11,887 nt of DNA from Acidobacteriota bacterium (GTDB lineage: Bacteria > Acidobacteriota > UBA6911 > JACQSX01), in assembly GCA_016199665.1 (NCBI GenBank), contig JACQGG010000183.1, forward strand, positions 1 to 11,887, written 5' to 3'. The translations under genes were made by a program, and so were the position numbers. Below, piece after piece: positions 1 through 6,187 of this stretch. Position 1 is the first letter of the stretch; every line of letters begins with the position of its first letter. Under the pieces are notes generated by a model that saw nothing but the letters and a program-made list of their open reading frames with translations, did not search any database and was not told the DNA's origin.

Positions 1-28
1 CCCTCTCCTTAGTCCCCACCTCCCCCCC

Positions 29-57
29 TTAACATCTCCTTCAAACCAACATATACT
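29..57 (+). promoter_or_regulatory. Sigma-70-type promoter for the M49 peptidase gene
   Basis: A -35 element TTAACA (29-34) and a -10 element TATACT (52-57) each differ from consensus at one position and are separated by 17 bases. This predicts a transcript start near 64 and a leader of about 28 bases. Bases 1-28 upstream are a pyrimidine-rich tract in which nothing else is recognised. Confidence 0.6.
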
Positions 58-77
58 TTTCCCCGACCAATCACATT

Positions 78-83
78 AGGAGG
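78..83 (+). promoter_or_regulatory. Shine-Dalgarno site of the M49 peptidase gene
   Basis: AGGAGG at 78-83 is a consensus anti-16S match 8 bases before the ATG at 92. It fixes the start and is the strongest ribosome-binding site in the window. Confidence 0.85.
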
Positions 84-91
84 GAGAACAA

Positions 92-2179
92 ATGCGCGCA
101 CCTGTATGGACCTGCCTGCTCTTCTTGATCGCCGGATGCCTCTCTTGCGGGCAGAAGCCGCAAGAAAACGTTTCTGATCAGCCGGCTCAGCCGCAGCCCG
201 CGCCTTCCGGCCAGTCCTATGTCGGAGAACTGGAGCGGCTGGGCAGGGATGGCCAGGATATCCTCGTTCTGGGAGTCGATGCAAAGGGCTTTGAAAGGCT
301 TTCCCTGCGGCAGAAGCAGCTCGCCTACTACCTCTATCGGGCCGCCATTGCCGGCAACGACGTCTTCACCGACCAGACACACCGGTACGCGCTGGAAATC
401 AAGGGTTTGCTGGAACAGATTCATTTGCATTCGCAGGATCTGCCGCAGGCGACGCGAAATGCCGTCCATGACTATCTCAAATACCTATGGATTAACCACG
501 GCCAGTACGGATCGGAATCCCACGTCAAATACGTTCCCAACGATCTGACCTTTGAAATGCTTGGCCAGGCAGCCGAGCAGGCAGCGCGCGGGGGAGCGAA
601 TTTTGATCTTGTGGCCGGAGAGACTCTGGAGCAGAAGCTGCGGCGACTCCGTCCTCACATCTTCGACGCAGCCTTTGAGCCTCTTCAGACCAACCAGAAA
701 AAGGGCGACGACATTCTCGCCACCAGTTTTGTCAATCTTTACCCTCCCCGCATCAGTCAAGAGATGTTCGACAAACAGGTCAGCGATGAAATGAAGGGGC
801 GCCTGAATGTCCGCTTCGACCTGGACGGCGGCAAGATAACTCCGCGGCTGTACCGGATCGGAGGAGTTTACGGCAAATACCTGGAAACCATTTCTCACTG
901 GCTGAAGCTGGCTGTTCCGCTGGCCGAGTCGGAGGAACAGAAGAAAGGATTGGAGGCTCTGCTGGAATATTTCCGGACCGGCGATGAGAACAAGTTCCGC
1001 GAATATTCAATTCACTGGCTCAAGTCAAACACCACGATCGATTATCTGAATGGTTTCATCGAGCAGTACTATGACCCGCGGGGCGTCATCGGGCAGTTTG
1101 AAGCCAATGTCAGCTACGTTTCCGACTCCAGCCTGATCTCCCGGCTGGCGGCCAACGCCGATTATTTTGAAAAAAGGATGCCCTGGCCGGACAAGTATAA
1201 GCGGGATCGCGTGACACCCCCCGTGGCCAACGTGGTTCAGGTCATCGTGGAAACCGGCGACTCGGGCCCTACTTCGCCCGTCGCGTATAACCTTCCTAAC
1301 TACGAGGATATCCGTCGCGACGCGGGAAGCAAGAACATCATCCTTTTCAACGTCGAAGCGGCGCAGTCGGCAAGAATCAAAGAGCAAACCATCCAGGAAT
1401 TTTACCTCCCCAAGCATCAGGACAATTACCGCAAGTATGGAGACCTCGGGCGCCAGTGGGAGGTCTACATGCACGAGGTCATAGGCCACGGCTCCGGCAA
1501 GCCGGATGGCGCGCTGAAGGCCGATCCCAGAACCTTGATCGGGCGCGCTTATTCCGCGCTGGAAGAATGTCGCGCCGACCTGATCGCGCTGTACCACATC
1601 CTGGATCCAAAGCTGGCCGAAATCGGGGCATTCAGCGCCGCCGAGCAAAGAAGAGTCGCCGAAGCGCAGTACATCGGCTACCTGCAGGGAAACATGAACC
1701 GCTATCGATCGCTTCAGGACGACATCGTCCGGGAAGCCCACCGGAAAGGACGCGAACTGGTGCTGCGGTATCTGGTGGAAGGCGGCGAGACAGGAGGCAA
1801 GGACTTTGGAGTGAAGGTGGTGCAGGTCAACGGGAATTACTACGCTGAAATCACCGACCTGGACAAAGCGCACCAGGGAGTCGCCGAGATACTGAACCGG
1901 CTGCAGACGATCAAATCAAGCGGGGATGCCGATGGCGCCACAAGGCTGTTTGATCGCTTCGGCACTCGGATCAACGTGGCCTGGAGAGACAATATCAAAC
2001 AGCGCGCCGCCAAGGTTAAGATTCCGCGGGAAGCCGCCTTCGTTTTCCCGCAGCTTGTCCCGGTACTGAAGGGCGATGAGATCGTGGATGTCCTTCTGGA
2101 AACCCGGGAGGACCTGACTGTACAGCAGCTTCGCTTTTCGCGCTGGCAATTCAATACCGAACTTTGGCCGGAAAAGTAG
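92..2179 (+). CDS. Dipeptidyl-peptidase III family (M49) zinc metallopeptidase, predicted lipoprotein
   Basis: This 695-residue protein belongs to peptidase family M49, which removes dipeptides from the N-terminus of short peptides. The zinc site is visible: HEVIGH at residues 461-466 (HEXXGH, followed by GSGK as in dipeptidyl-peptidase III) and EECRAD at 491-496, the second family motif supplying the third zinc ligand. The length is typical of the family. The N-terminus is a short signal peptide (hydrophobic about 5-15) with lipobox IAGC at 13-16, then a Gln/Pro-rich linker, so the mature enzyme is probably lipid-anchored and faces the periplasm; eukaryotic family members are largely cytosolic. 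The start is set by AGGAGG 8 bases upstream and by the signal peptide beginning directly at this ATG. It looks monocistronic: a 168-base repeat-filled spacer follows. A role in scavenging peptides is inferred; the physiological substrate is unknown. Confidence 0.93.
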   Translation: MRAPVWTCLLFLIAGCLSCGQKPQENVSDQPAQPQPAPSGQSYVGELERLGRDGQDILVLGVDAKGFERLSLRQKQLAYYLYRAAIAGNDVFTDQTHRYALEIKGLLEQIHLHSQDLPQATRNAVHDYLKYLWINHGQYGSESHVKYVPNDLTFEMLGQAAEQAARGGANFDLVAGETLEQKLRRLRPHIFDAAFEPLQTNQKKGDDILATSFVNLYPPRISQEMFDKQVSDEMKGRLNVRFDLDGGKITPRLYRIGGVYGKYLETISHWLKLAVPLAESEEQKKGLEALLEYFRTGDENKFREYSIHWLKSNTTIDYLNGFIEQYYDPRGVIGQFEANVSYVSDSSLISRLAANADYFEKRMPWPDKYKRDRVTPPVANVVQVIVETGDSGPTSPVAYNLPNYEDIRRDAGSKNIILFNVEAAQSARIKEQTIQEFYLPKHQDNYRKYGDLGRQWEVYMHEVIGHGSGKPDGALKADPRTLIGRAYSALEECRADLIALYHILDPKLAEIGAFSAAEQRRVAEAQYIGYLQGNMNRYRSLQDDIVREAHRKGRELVLRYLVEGGETGGKDFGVKVVQVNGNYYAEITDLDKAHQGVAEILNRLQTIKSSGDADGATRLFDRFGTRINVAWRDNIKQRAAKVKIPREAAFVFPQLVPVLKGDEIVDVLLETREDLTVQQLRFSRWQFNTELWPEK

Positions 2180-2294
2180 AAGGCAGCAGGCAGCCTGGCT
2201 TGGAAGACGCCGTGAGTGCCGCCCGATCCTTTGTCGTTGCCCGTTGAACCTCAAGTGTTGAACCTGGCCTGCCGCCTTCCGCTTACTGCCTTCT
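2178..2294. repeat. Inverted copies of a short AAGGCAG-type repeat flanking the spacer
   Basis: AGAAGGCAG at 2178-2186, overlapping the peptidase stop codon, is exactly complementary to CTGCCTTCT at 2286-2294. The left side carries a second partial copy (caggcag, 2187-2193). The transcript could fold across the spacer, but there is no T-run, so I do not call it a terminator. Confidence 0.5.
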
Positions 2295-2298
2295 GCCT
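2236..2298. repeat. Heptad-phased degenerate repeat tract
   Basis: The spacer divides into nine consecutive 7-base units without slipping: gttgccc, gttgaac, ctcaagt, gttgaac, ctggcct, gccgcct, tccgctt, actgcct, tctgcct. The unit family changes from GTTGAAC to CTGCCT, but the 7-base phase is kept. It resembles the short heptameric repeats scattered through intergenic DNA of several bacterial phyla. No coding function is supported; ORFs crossing it on the minus strand are artefacts of the repeat. Confidence 0.65.
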
Positions 2299-2310
2299 TC
2301 ACTGCCCTAC

Positions 2311-2341
2311 TTGCCACCGCCTGTTGTTTTCACGATAGAAT
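2311..2341 (+). promoter_or_regulatory. Possible promoter giving a leaderless terC-like mRNA
   Basis: TTGCCA (2311-2316) and TAGAAT (2336-2341) are separated by 19 bases, longer than ideal. The -10-like element ends only 6 bases before the ATG at 2348, and no Shine-Dalgarno sequence precedes that ATG. If the promoter is real, transcription would begin at or near the start codon. Confidence 0.35.
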
Positions 2342-2347
2342 CATCGC

Positions 2348-3043
2348 ATGCAATTGAGCGACCTGTTCACCATTGCTCTGCTGGTGCTGCTGGAAGCGGC
2401 GCTGAGCGCCGACAACGCCCTGGTTCTTGCAGTCATGGTTCTGCCTCTTCCCAAGCAGCAGCACAAGAAGGCGCTGCGTTACGGGATCATTGGCGCCTTC
2501 GTCTTCCGCATTACCTCGATTGCTTTCGCCGCCTATCTCATCAATTTTCACCTGGCCAAGCTCTTGGGCTCGCTTTATCTCTTCTACCTGCCCTTCAGGC
2601 ACTTCTTTGTCCGGCCGGAATCTGAAGAACATCGCTACATTCGCCCCGCCAGGGCCATGCTGGGCTTGAGCATTTTCTGGAGCGTGGTGGTGCGAGTCGA
2701 ACTGACCGACATTGTCTTCGCAATCGACTCGATACTGGTGGCTATTGCGATGTCCAAGAAACTCTGGGTCATCATTACCGGAGGCATTTTGGGAGTCATC
2801 GCGATCCGGATGGTCGTCGGCAGGCTGCTCGACGTCATTCAGAGGTATCCGGCCGTGGTGGACGGCGCCTACGTCATCGTCGCCTGGGTCGCGGTGAAGC
2901 TGCTGGTGGACTTCCTACACAGCATTCAGTGGATTCGCTGGGAGATCCCCCAGTGGTTCTCGCTCGGCCTGATCGCGCTGATCTTTGGCGGCAGCCTGAT
3001 CTACGCGCGGCACAAGACGCTTGCCACGGCAAAGCAGATTTGA
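2348..3043 (+). CDS. TerC-family integral membrane protein, probable metal-ion exporter
   Basis: This 231-residue, strongly hydrophobic protein has about seven membrane segments. It carries the two acidic family signatures: EAALSADNALVLA at residues 16-28 (E16, D22, N23) and VELTDIVFAIDSI at 117-129 (E118, D121, D127). TerC proteins include the tellurite-resistance membrane factor and bacterial Mn(II) exporters such as YkoY/Alx; the membrane-embedded acidic residues are thought to bind the cation. A basic, His-containing loop lies near residues 84-102. The start is the first ATG and leads straight into the first membrane helix, although it has no clear ribosome-binding site. It stands between a repeat spacer and the riboswitch leader and has its own possible promoter, so it is probably transcribed separately from the sulfate operon. 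The metal specificity cannot be read from the sequence. Confidence 0.85.
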   Translation: MQLSDLFTIALLVLLEAALSADNALVLAVMVLPLPKQQHKKALRYGIIGAFVFRITSIAFAAYLINFHLAKLLGSLYLFYLPFRHFFVRPESEEHRYIRPARAMLGLSIFWSVVVRVELTDIVFAIDSILVAIAMSKKLWVIITGGILGVIAIRMVVGRLLDVIQRYPAVVDGAYVIVAWVAVKLLVDFLHSIQWIRWEIPQWFSLGLIALIFGGSLIYARHKTLATAKQI

Positions 3044-3066
3044 ACTTCTGCCGGTAGGGGGAAGCC

Positions 3067-3095
3067 TTGGCAGGAGTTATCACCTATGCTACGAT
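3067..3095 (+). promoter_or_regulatory. Extended -10 promoter of the riboswitch-sulfate operon
   Basis: TTGGCA (3067-3072) lies 17 bases from TACGAT (3090-3095), and a TG at 3087-3088 with one intervening base gives an extended -10 element. The predicted transcript start is near 3102, about 12 bases before the riboswitch aptamer begins, which is the arrangement expected for a riboswitch leader. Confidence 0.6.
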
Positions 3096-3112
3096 TTCTC
3101 CTGTTTGAACAA

Positions 3113-3292
3113 TTTGCCTGCCGAAGCTGCTCGCGACATCCTGAATGTGAGAAGGGCAGCGCGGGGGAACCGACGTTCCGCTTGCAGAGCGGGGCCGGGG
3201 CGAATCACAAAAGTTTCCCGAAGGTGGAATTTTTTGGAGAGGACACTTCCCGTCCGAGCCCGTCAGCTAACCTCGTAGGCTTGAAGGAAGGG
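3113..3292 (+). promoter_or_regulatory. c-di-AMP riboswitch (ydaO/yuaA family)
   Basis: All conserved blocks of the ydaO/yuaA aptamer appear in order. They are: the 5' P1 strand GCCTGCCGAAG from 3116; a P2 arm with GCTGC (3126-3130) pairing with GCAGC (3156-3160); GCGGGGGAACCG (3161-3172); GGGGCGAATC (about 3197-3206); GGAC (3241-3244) pairing with GTCC (3252-3255); CCGAGCCCGTCAGCTAACC through about 3272; and the 3' P1 strand AGGC (3277-3280). A 3' GGAAG (3286-3290) can pair with CTTCC (3246-3250), the family's P7 helix. Members bind cyclic di-AMP and usually switch genes off when ligand is high. Here the first downstream gene encodes a sulfate-binding protein, an unusual target for this class. 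The spacing from the predicted start site is short, so this is the start of the operon leader. Confidence 0.92.
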
Positions 3293-3328
3293 CAATTACG
3301 CTGCGTGTGGGATTTGTAAGGACACTGC

Positions 3329-3348
3329 GGGCGTCTGCTTGGACGCCC
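3329..3348 (+). terminator. Candidate expression-platform hairpin (terminator-like)
   Basis: GGGCGTC (3329-3335) and GACGCCC (3342-3348) form a perfect 7-bp GC-rich stem with the 6-base loop TGCTTG, 36 bases after the aptamer. What follows is tctcgtgtt, too poor in T for a classical intrinsic terminator. It could be a pause or Rho-assisted switch. A second possible stem, GGGGTG (3382-3387) with CACCCC (3414-3419), lies closer to the gene. Confidence 0.5.
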
Positions 3349-3443
3349 TCTCGTGTTCCGGCGTAGATCAGGGAAACAAAGGGGGTGTTTTTGCCGCCTC
3401 CCTGTCCCCGCATCACCCCTTCCGGCAGGGATTTCGACCCGGA

Positions 3444-4484
3444 ATGAAGACTTACCTGATGAATTTCGGCTGCTGGACACTCTTCTTCCTGGTGATCTGC
3501 CTTCAAGCCTGCGCCCGCCAGGAAAACAAGGCCAACAAAGTCACGTTGATTCTGGGATCCTACACGGCCCCGCGCGAGGTTTATGGGAAAGCCATTCTAC
3601 CGATGTTCAAAGACTACTGGAAGAAGCGGACCGGGCAGGATGTCCAATTCCAGACATCTTATCAGGGCAGCGGCGCGCAGGCCCGAGCTGTTGTCGGCGG
3701 GTTTGAGGCCGATGTTGCCGCTCTGGCGCTTGCCGAGGATATCGACCGGATTGCAGAGGCTGGACTGATCACCCACGACTGGAAGGCTGACTCCCATGGC
3801 GGCATGGTAAGCCGTTCCATCGTGGTTATCGCAGTGCGCAGGGGAAATCCGAAAGGCATACGCGACTGGCCCGATCTGGCTTTGCCGGGATTGAACATCC
3901 TGACGCCGGACCCGAAAACATCCGGCGGCGCCATGTGGAACATCAATGCCATTTACGGCGCCGCGCTTCGCGGATTTGCCGGAGTCGCCGGAGGCGACGC
4001 CGCGGCGGCCAGGGGGTTCCTCAAGAGCGTCTTTCGTAACGTCTCCGTCATGGACAAGGGCGCCCGCGAGTCCCTTACCACTTACGAGAAAGGCATAGGC
4101 GACGTGGCCATCACCTATGAAAACGAAGTGCTGATCGGCCGCGCGGCGGGACAGCCCTACGAGTATGTGATTCCACGATCCACCCTCCTGATCGAGAATC
4201 CGGCGGCCGTGGTGGACAAGTATGCGGACAAGCATGGCAGCCGGGACGTGGCGGAGGCCTTCGTGGATTTTCTCTCCCATGAGGAGGCTCAGCGGGCCTA
4301 TGCGAAATACGGCCTGAGGCCGGTCAACCCGGAGGTGGCGCGGGAGACTGAATCGCAATTTCCGCCGGTGGACGATCTTTGGAAGATAGACTTTCTTGGC
4401 GGCTGGAAAAAGGTGATCTCGGAGCTTTACGGCCCGCAGGGCATGTTTACGCAAGTACAGCGGGAGCTGCAGGCATCGAAATGA
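3444..4484 (+). CDS. sbp: Sulfate ABC transporter substrate-binding lipoprotein
   Basis: This 346-residue periplasmic binding protein belongs to the Sbp/CysP group and captures sulfate (or thiosulfate) for the CysTWA importer. Family motifs: SYTAPREVY (39-47), SYQGSGAQARAVV (72-84), FEADVAALALAEDIDRIAE (87-105), RRGNPKGIRDW (132-142) and TPDPKTSGGAMWN (154-166). A signal peptide (hydrophobic 8-21) ends in lipobox LQAC at 20-23, predicting a lipid-anchored protein, unlike the soluble Sbp of enteric bacteria. The ATG at 3444 is chosen because the signal peptide begins there; the reading frame is open upstream, but only through the leader. The ribosome-binding site is weak (aggg near 3427-3430, about 13 bases away), and another ATG lies at 3459. 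The stop overlaps the next start (ATGA, 4481-4484), indicating translational coupling to cysT. The segment HGGMVSRS at 118-125, before the conserved strand, differs from the usual Tyr/Thr-rich stretch as I remember it. Confidence 0.93.
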   Translation: MKTYLMNFGCWTLFFLVICLQACARQENKANKVTLILGSYTAPREVYGKAILPMFKDYWKKRTGQDVQFQTSYQGSGAQARAVVGGFEADVAALALAEDIDRIAEAGLITHDWKADSHGGMVSRSIVVIAVRRGNPKGIRDWPDLALPGLNILTPDPKTSGGAMWNINAIYGAALRGFAGVAGGDAAAARGFLKSVFRNVSVMDKGARESLTTYEKGIGDVAITYENEVLIGRAAGQPYEYVIPRSTLLIENPAAVVDKYADKHGSRDVAEAFVDFLSHEEAQRAYAKYGLRPVNPEVARETESQFPPVDDLWKIDFLGGWKKVISELYGPQGMFTQVQRELQASK

Positions 4485-5341
4485 GTCAGACAAACATGTA
4501 TTTGCCGCAACCCGCGGCGGATTCCCGCTCCCTGCCGTGGGGTCGATGGGGCTTGCGCGTCTCCGCCGTCAGTTACCTCGGCATCATGATCGTGCTGCCG
4601 GTCTCTGCCATCCTGCAGAGCGCGCTGCGAGATGGACCGGCCGCATTTTGGACCGAGATCACAGATCCAGTGGCCTTCGCCGCGCTTAAGCTCACCCTTG
4701 GCACGGCCGCCGCCGCAACCCTGATCAACGCGATAATGGGGACGCTGACGGCCTACGTTCTGGTGCGCTGCGAGTTTCGTGGCCGGCAACTGCTCAACGC
4801 TCTTGTCGATATGCCGTTTGCAATGCCCACACTCGTCACCGGCGTGATGCTGGTCGTGCTGTACGGCCCGCAGCGCGCGCTCGGGGCCTTGCTGGAATCG
4901 AACGGCGTGAAGCTTATTTTCGCGCCTCCCGGTATTATCCTGGCGCTGCTTCTGGTGACCTACCCGTTTGTAGTTCGCGCCGTACAGCCGGCGCTGATGG
5001 AGCTGGAAACAAATCAGGAAGAGGCCGCCCTCACCATCGGCGCCGGCCGGTGGGTCGCCTTCTACCGGATTGTTCTCCCGACCATCGCGCCGGCCATCGT
5101 TACAGGTTCTCTCTTGAACTTCGGTCGCGCAATCGGCGAGTTCGGCGCCATCATCGTAGTCGCCGGCAACATTCCGGGCCGGACGCTGACGGCCGCGGTG
5201 CACGTTTTCGGGCAGATTGAGTCGCAAAACCAGCGCGGGGCCGCCGCCATGTCAATCCTTCTCCTGGCGCTCTCGTTTGCGCTGCTGCTGGCAGTGGATT
5301 GGATGCAGCACCGCAAAAAGGTTCCTGATGTCGAAGTCTGA
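4481..5341 (+). CDS. cysT: Sulfate ABC transporter permease CysT (CysU)
   Basis: This 286-residue inner-membrane permease forms the sulfate channel together with CysW. It has about six membrane segments, and the cytoplasmic EAA loop that docks on the ATPase is clear at about 180-200 (EEAALTIGAG, ending in RIVLP). Other family signatures are VDMPFAMPTLVTG (109-121) and FGRAIGEFGAIIVVAGNIPG (214-233). The ATG at 4481 lies within the ATGA overlap with the binding-protein gene, which supports coupled translation; upstream in-frame starts would run deep into that gene. It overlaps cysW by 14 bases. Length is normal for CysT and no residues look damaged. Confidence 0.94.
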   Translation: MSQTNMYLPQPAADSRSLPWGRWGLRVSAVSYLGIMIVLPVSAILQSALRDGPAAFWTEITDPVAFAALKLTLGTAAAATLINAIMGTLTAYVLVRCEFRGRQLLNALVDMPFAMPTLVTGVMLVVLYGPQRALGALLESNGVKLIFAPPGIILALLLVTYPFVVRAVQPALMELETNQEEAALTIGAGRWVAFYRIVLPTIAPAIVTGSLLNFGRAIGEFGAIIVVAGNIPGRTLTAAVHVFGQIESQNQRGAAAMSILLLALSFALLLAVDWMQHRKKVPDVEV

Positions 5342-6164
5342 AAAGGCAAGCTCCGCCGCGTCGCCCCGGGTCAGACGCAGCCGGGGTGAGCGGGTTCTCA
5401 TCGGCGCTGCGGTTGTGTACGCGGCCGCGCTTTTGTTGGGCCCCCTGATCGCCGCCGTGTGGGGAAGCTTGTCGGAAGGATTGGCGGCTTTTGTACGCGA
5501 AATCACGACCCGCGATGCGATAACCGCGCTTCGGCTGACGGTGATTTTGGCGGCGGCGGCAACAGCCATCAACACCGTGTTCGGACTCTGCATCGCCTGG
5601 GTGCTGGTGCGCGATAAGTTCCAGGGACGACGGATCGTCAATGGTCTGGTGGATTTGCCGTTTGCCGTCTCGCCGGTCATCGCCGGCTTGATGCTGATCC
5701 TGCTCTTTGGCAGGGGCGGATGGCTGACTTCGATTACCGACTCCATGGGGGTGAAAGTCGTTTTCGCCACCCCAGGAATGCTGCTGGCCACGGTTTTTGT
5801 CACCTTGCCGTTCGTCATCCGCGAGGTGATGCCGGTACTGGAGCAGATTGGGACGGCGCAGGAGAGCGCGGCCTATACCCTGGGCGCAAGTTCATGGCAG
5901 GCGTTCTGGCACGTGACGCTGCCGTCGATTCGCTGGGGGCTGCTCTACGGCGTATCCCTCACCTTTGCCAGGGCACTGGGTGAGTTTGGCGCGCTGCTGG
6001 TTGTGAGTGGTGGAATCAGCGGTCTGACGGAAACGTCGACCTTGTTCATCTTTCGCTCGCTGGACGACCGCAATTATGTTGCAGCTTACGCCACAGCGCT
6101 GGTGCTTGCCTTCCTGTCATTCAGCGTCCTGATACTCATGGAGTTCTTCAAGAGCCGCCGCTGA
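5328..6164 (+). CDS. cysW: Sulfate ABC transporter permease CysW
   Basis: This 278-residue protein is the second permease of the sulfate importer and is homologous to CysT. Visible signatures are VDLPFAVSPVIAGLML (108-123), the EAA loop at about 179-199 (ESAAYTLGAS ending in HVTLP), and FARALGEFGALLVVSGGISG (about 213-232). The basic N-terminal tail (residues 1-22) precedes the first membrane helix. The start at 5328 is preceded by aaaagg inside cysT, a usable ribosome-binding site, and the 14-base overlap with cysT implies co-translation. The gene ends with a GC-rich stem-forming segment that reaches toward the cysA start. Confidence 0.94.
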   Translation: MSKSEKASSAASPRVRRSRGERVLIGAAVVYAAALLLGPLIAAVWGSLSEGLAAFVREITTRDAITALRLTVILAAAATAINTVFGLCIAWVLVRDKFQGRRIVNGLVDLPFAVSPVIAGLMLILLFGRGGWLTSITDSMGVKVVFATPGMLLATVFVTLPFVIREVMPVLEQIGTAQESAAYTLGASSWQAFWHVTLPSIRWGLLYGVSLTFARALGEFGALLVVSGGISGLTETSTLFIFRSLDDRNYVAAYATALVLAFLSFSVLILMEFFKSRR

Positions 6165-6186
6165 AGTAACGGCGGCGCAAAGCGCC
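6154..6186 (+). promoter_or_regulatory. Two mutually exclusive hairpins at the cysW-cysA junction
   Basis: GCCGCC (6154-6159) can pair with GGCGGC (6171-6176) across the cysW stop. Alternatively GGCGC (6174-6178) can pair with GCGCC (6182-6186) around the triloop AAA, ending one base before the cysA ATG. The two stems share bases 6174-6176. No purine-rich Shine-Dalgarno sequence is available other than GGCGG itself, so folding may tune cysA translation. Function is inferred. Confidence 0.4.
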
Positions 6187-6187
6187 A

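Noticed and set aside
1025..1873. Long minus-strand ORF (282 codons) inside the M49 peptidase gene
   Set aside because: It is antisense to the conserved HEVIGH/EECRAD region, has no recognisable domain, and reflects GC-biased codon use of the real gene.
2348..3043. Tellurite-resistance island (TerC plus TerB-like protein)
   Set aside because: TerC-family proteins are widespread, the TerB-like region belongs to a DjlA-like J-domain protein, and no terD/terE-type genes are present.
3113..3292. Manganese (yybP-ykoY) or SAM riboswitch, suggested by the TerC gene or the sulfur genes
   Set aside because: The conserved blocks match the ydaO/yuaA class, and the leader lies downstream of the TerC gene, not before it.
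3086..3319. Short plus-strand ORFs across the leader region
   Set aside because: They coincide with the riboswitch aptamer, whose RNA conservation explains the sequence better; the peptides resemble nothing.
3339..3443. A longer sulfate-binding protein starting at TTG 3339
   Set aside because: The start would lie inside the riboswitch expression hairpin and place 35 extra residues before an otherwise standard lipoprotein signal peptide.
3597..4493. Long minus-strand ORF (298 codons) opposite the sulfate-binding protein gene
   Set aside because: The plus-strand frame matches the Sbp family throughout; the antisense product shows no motif and no start signals.
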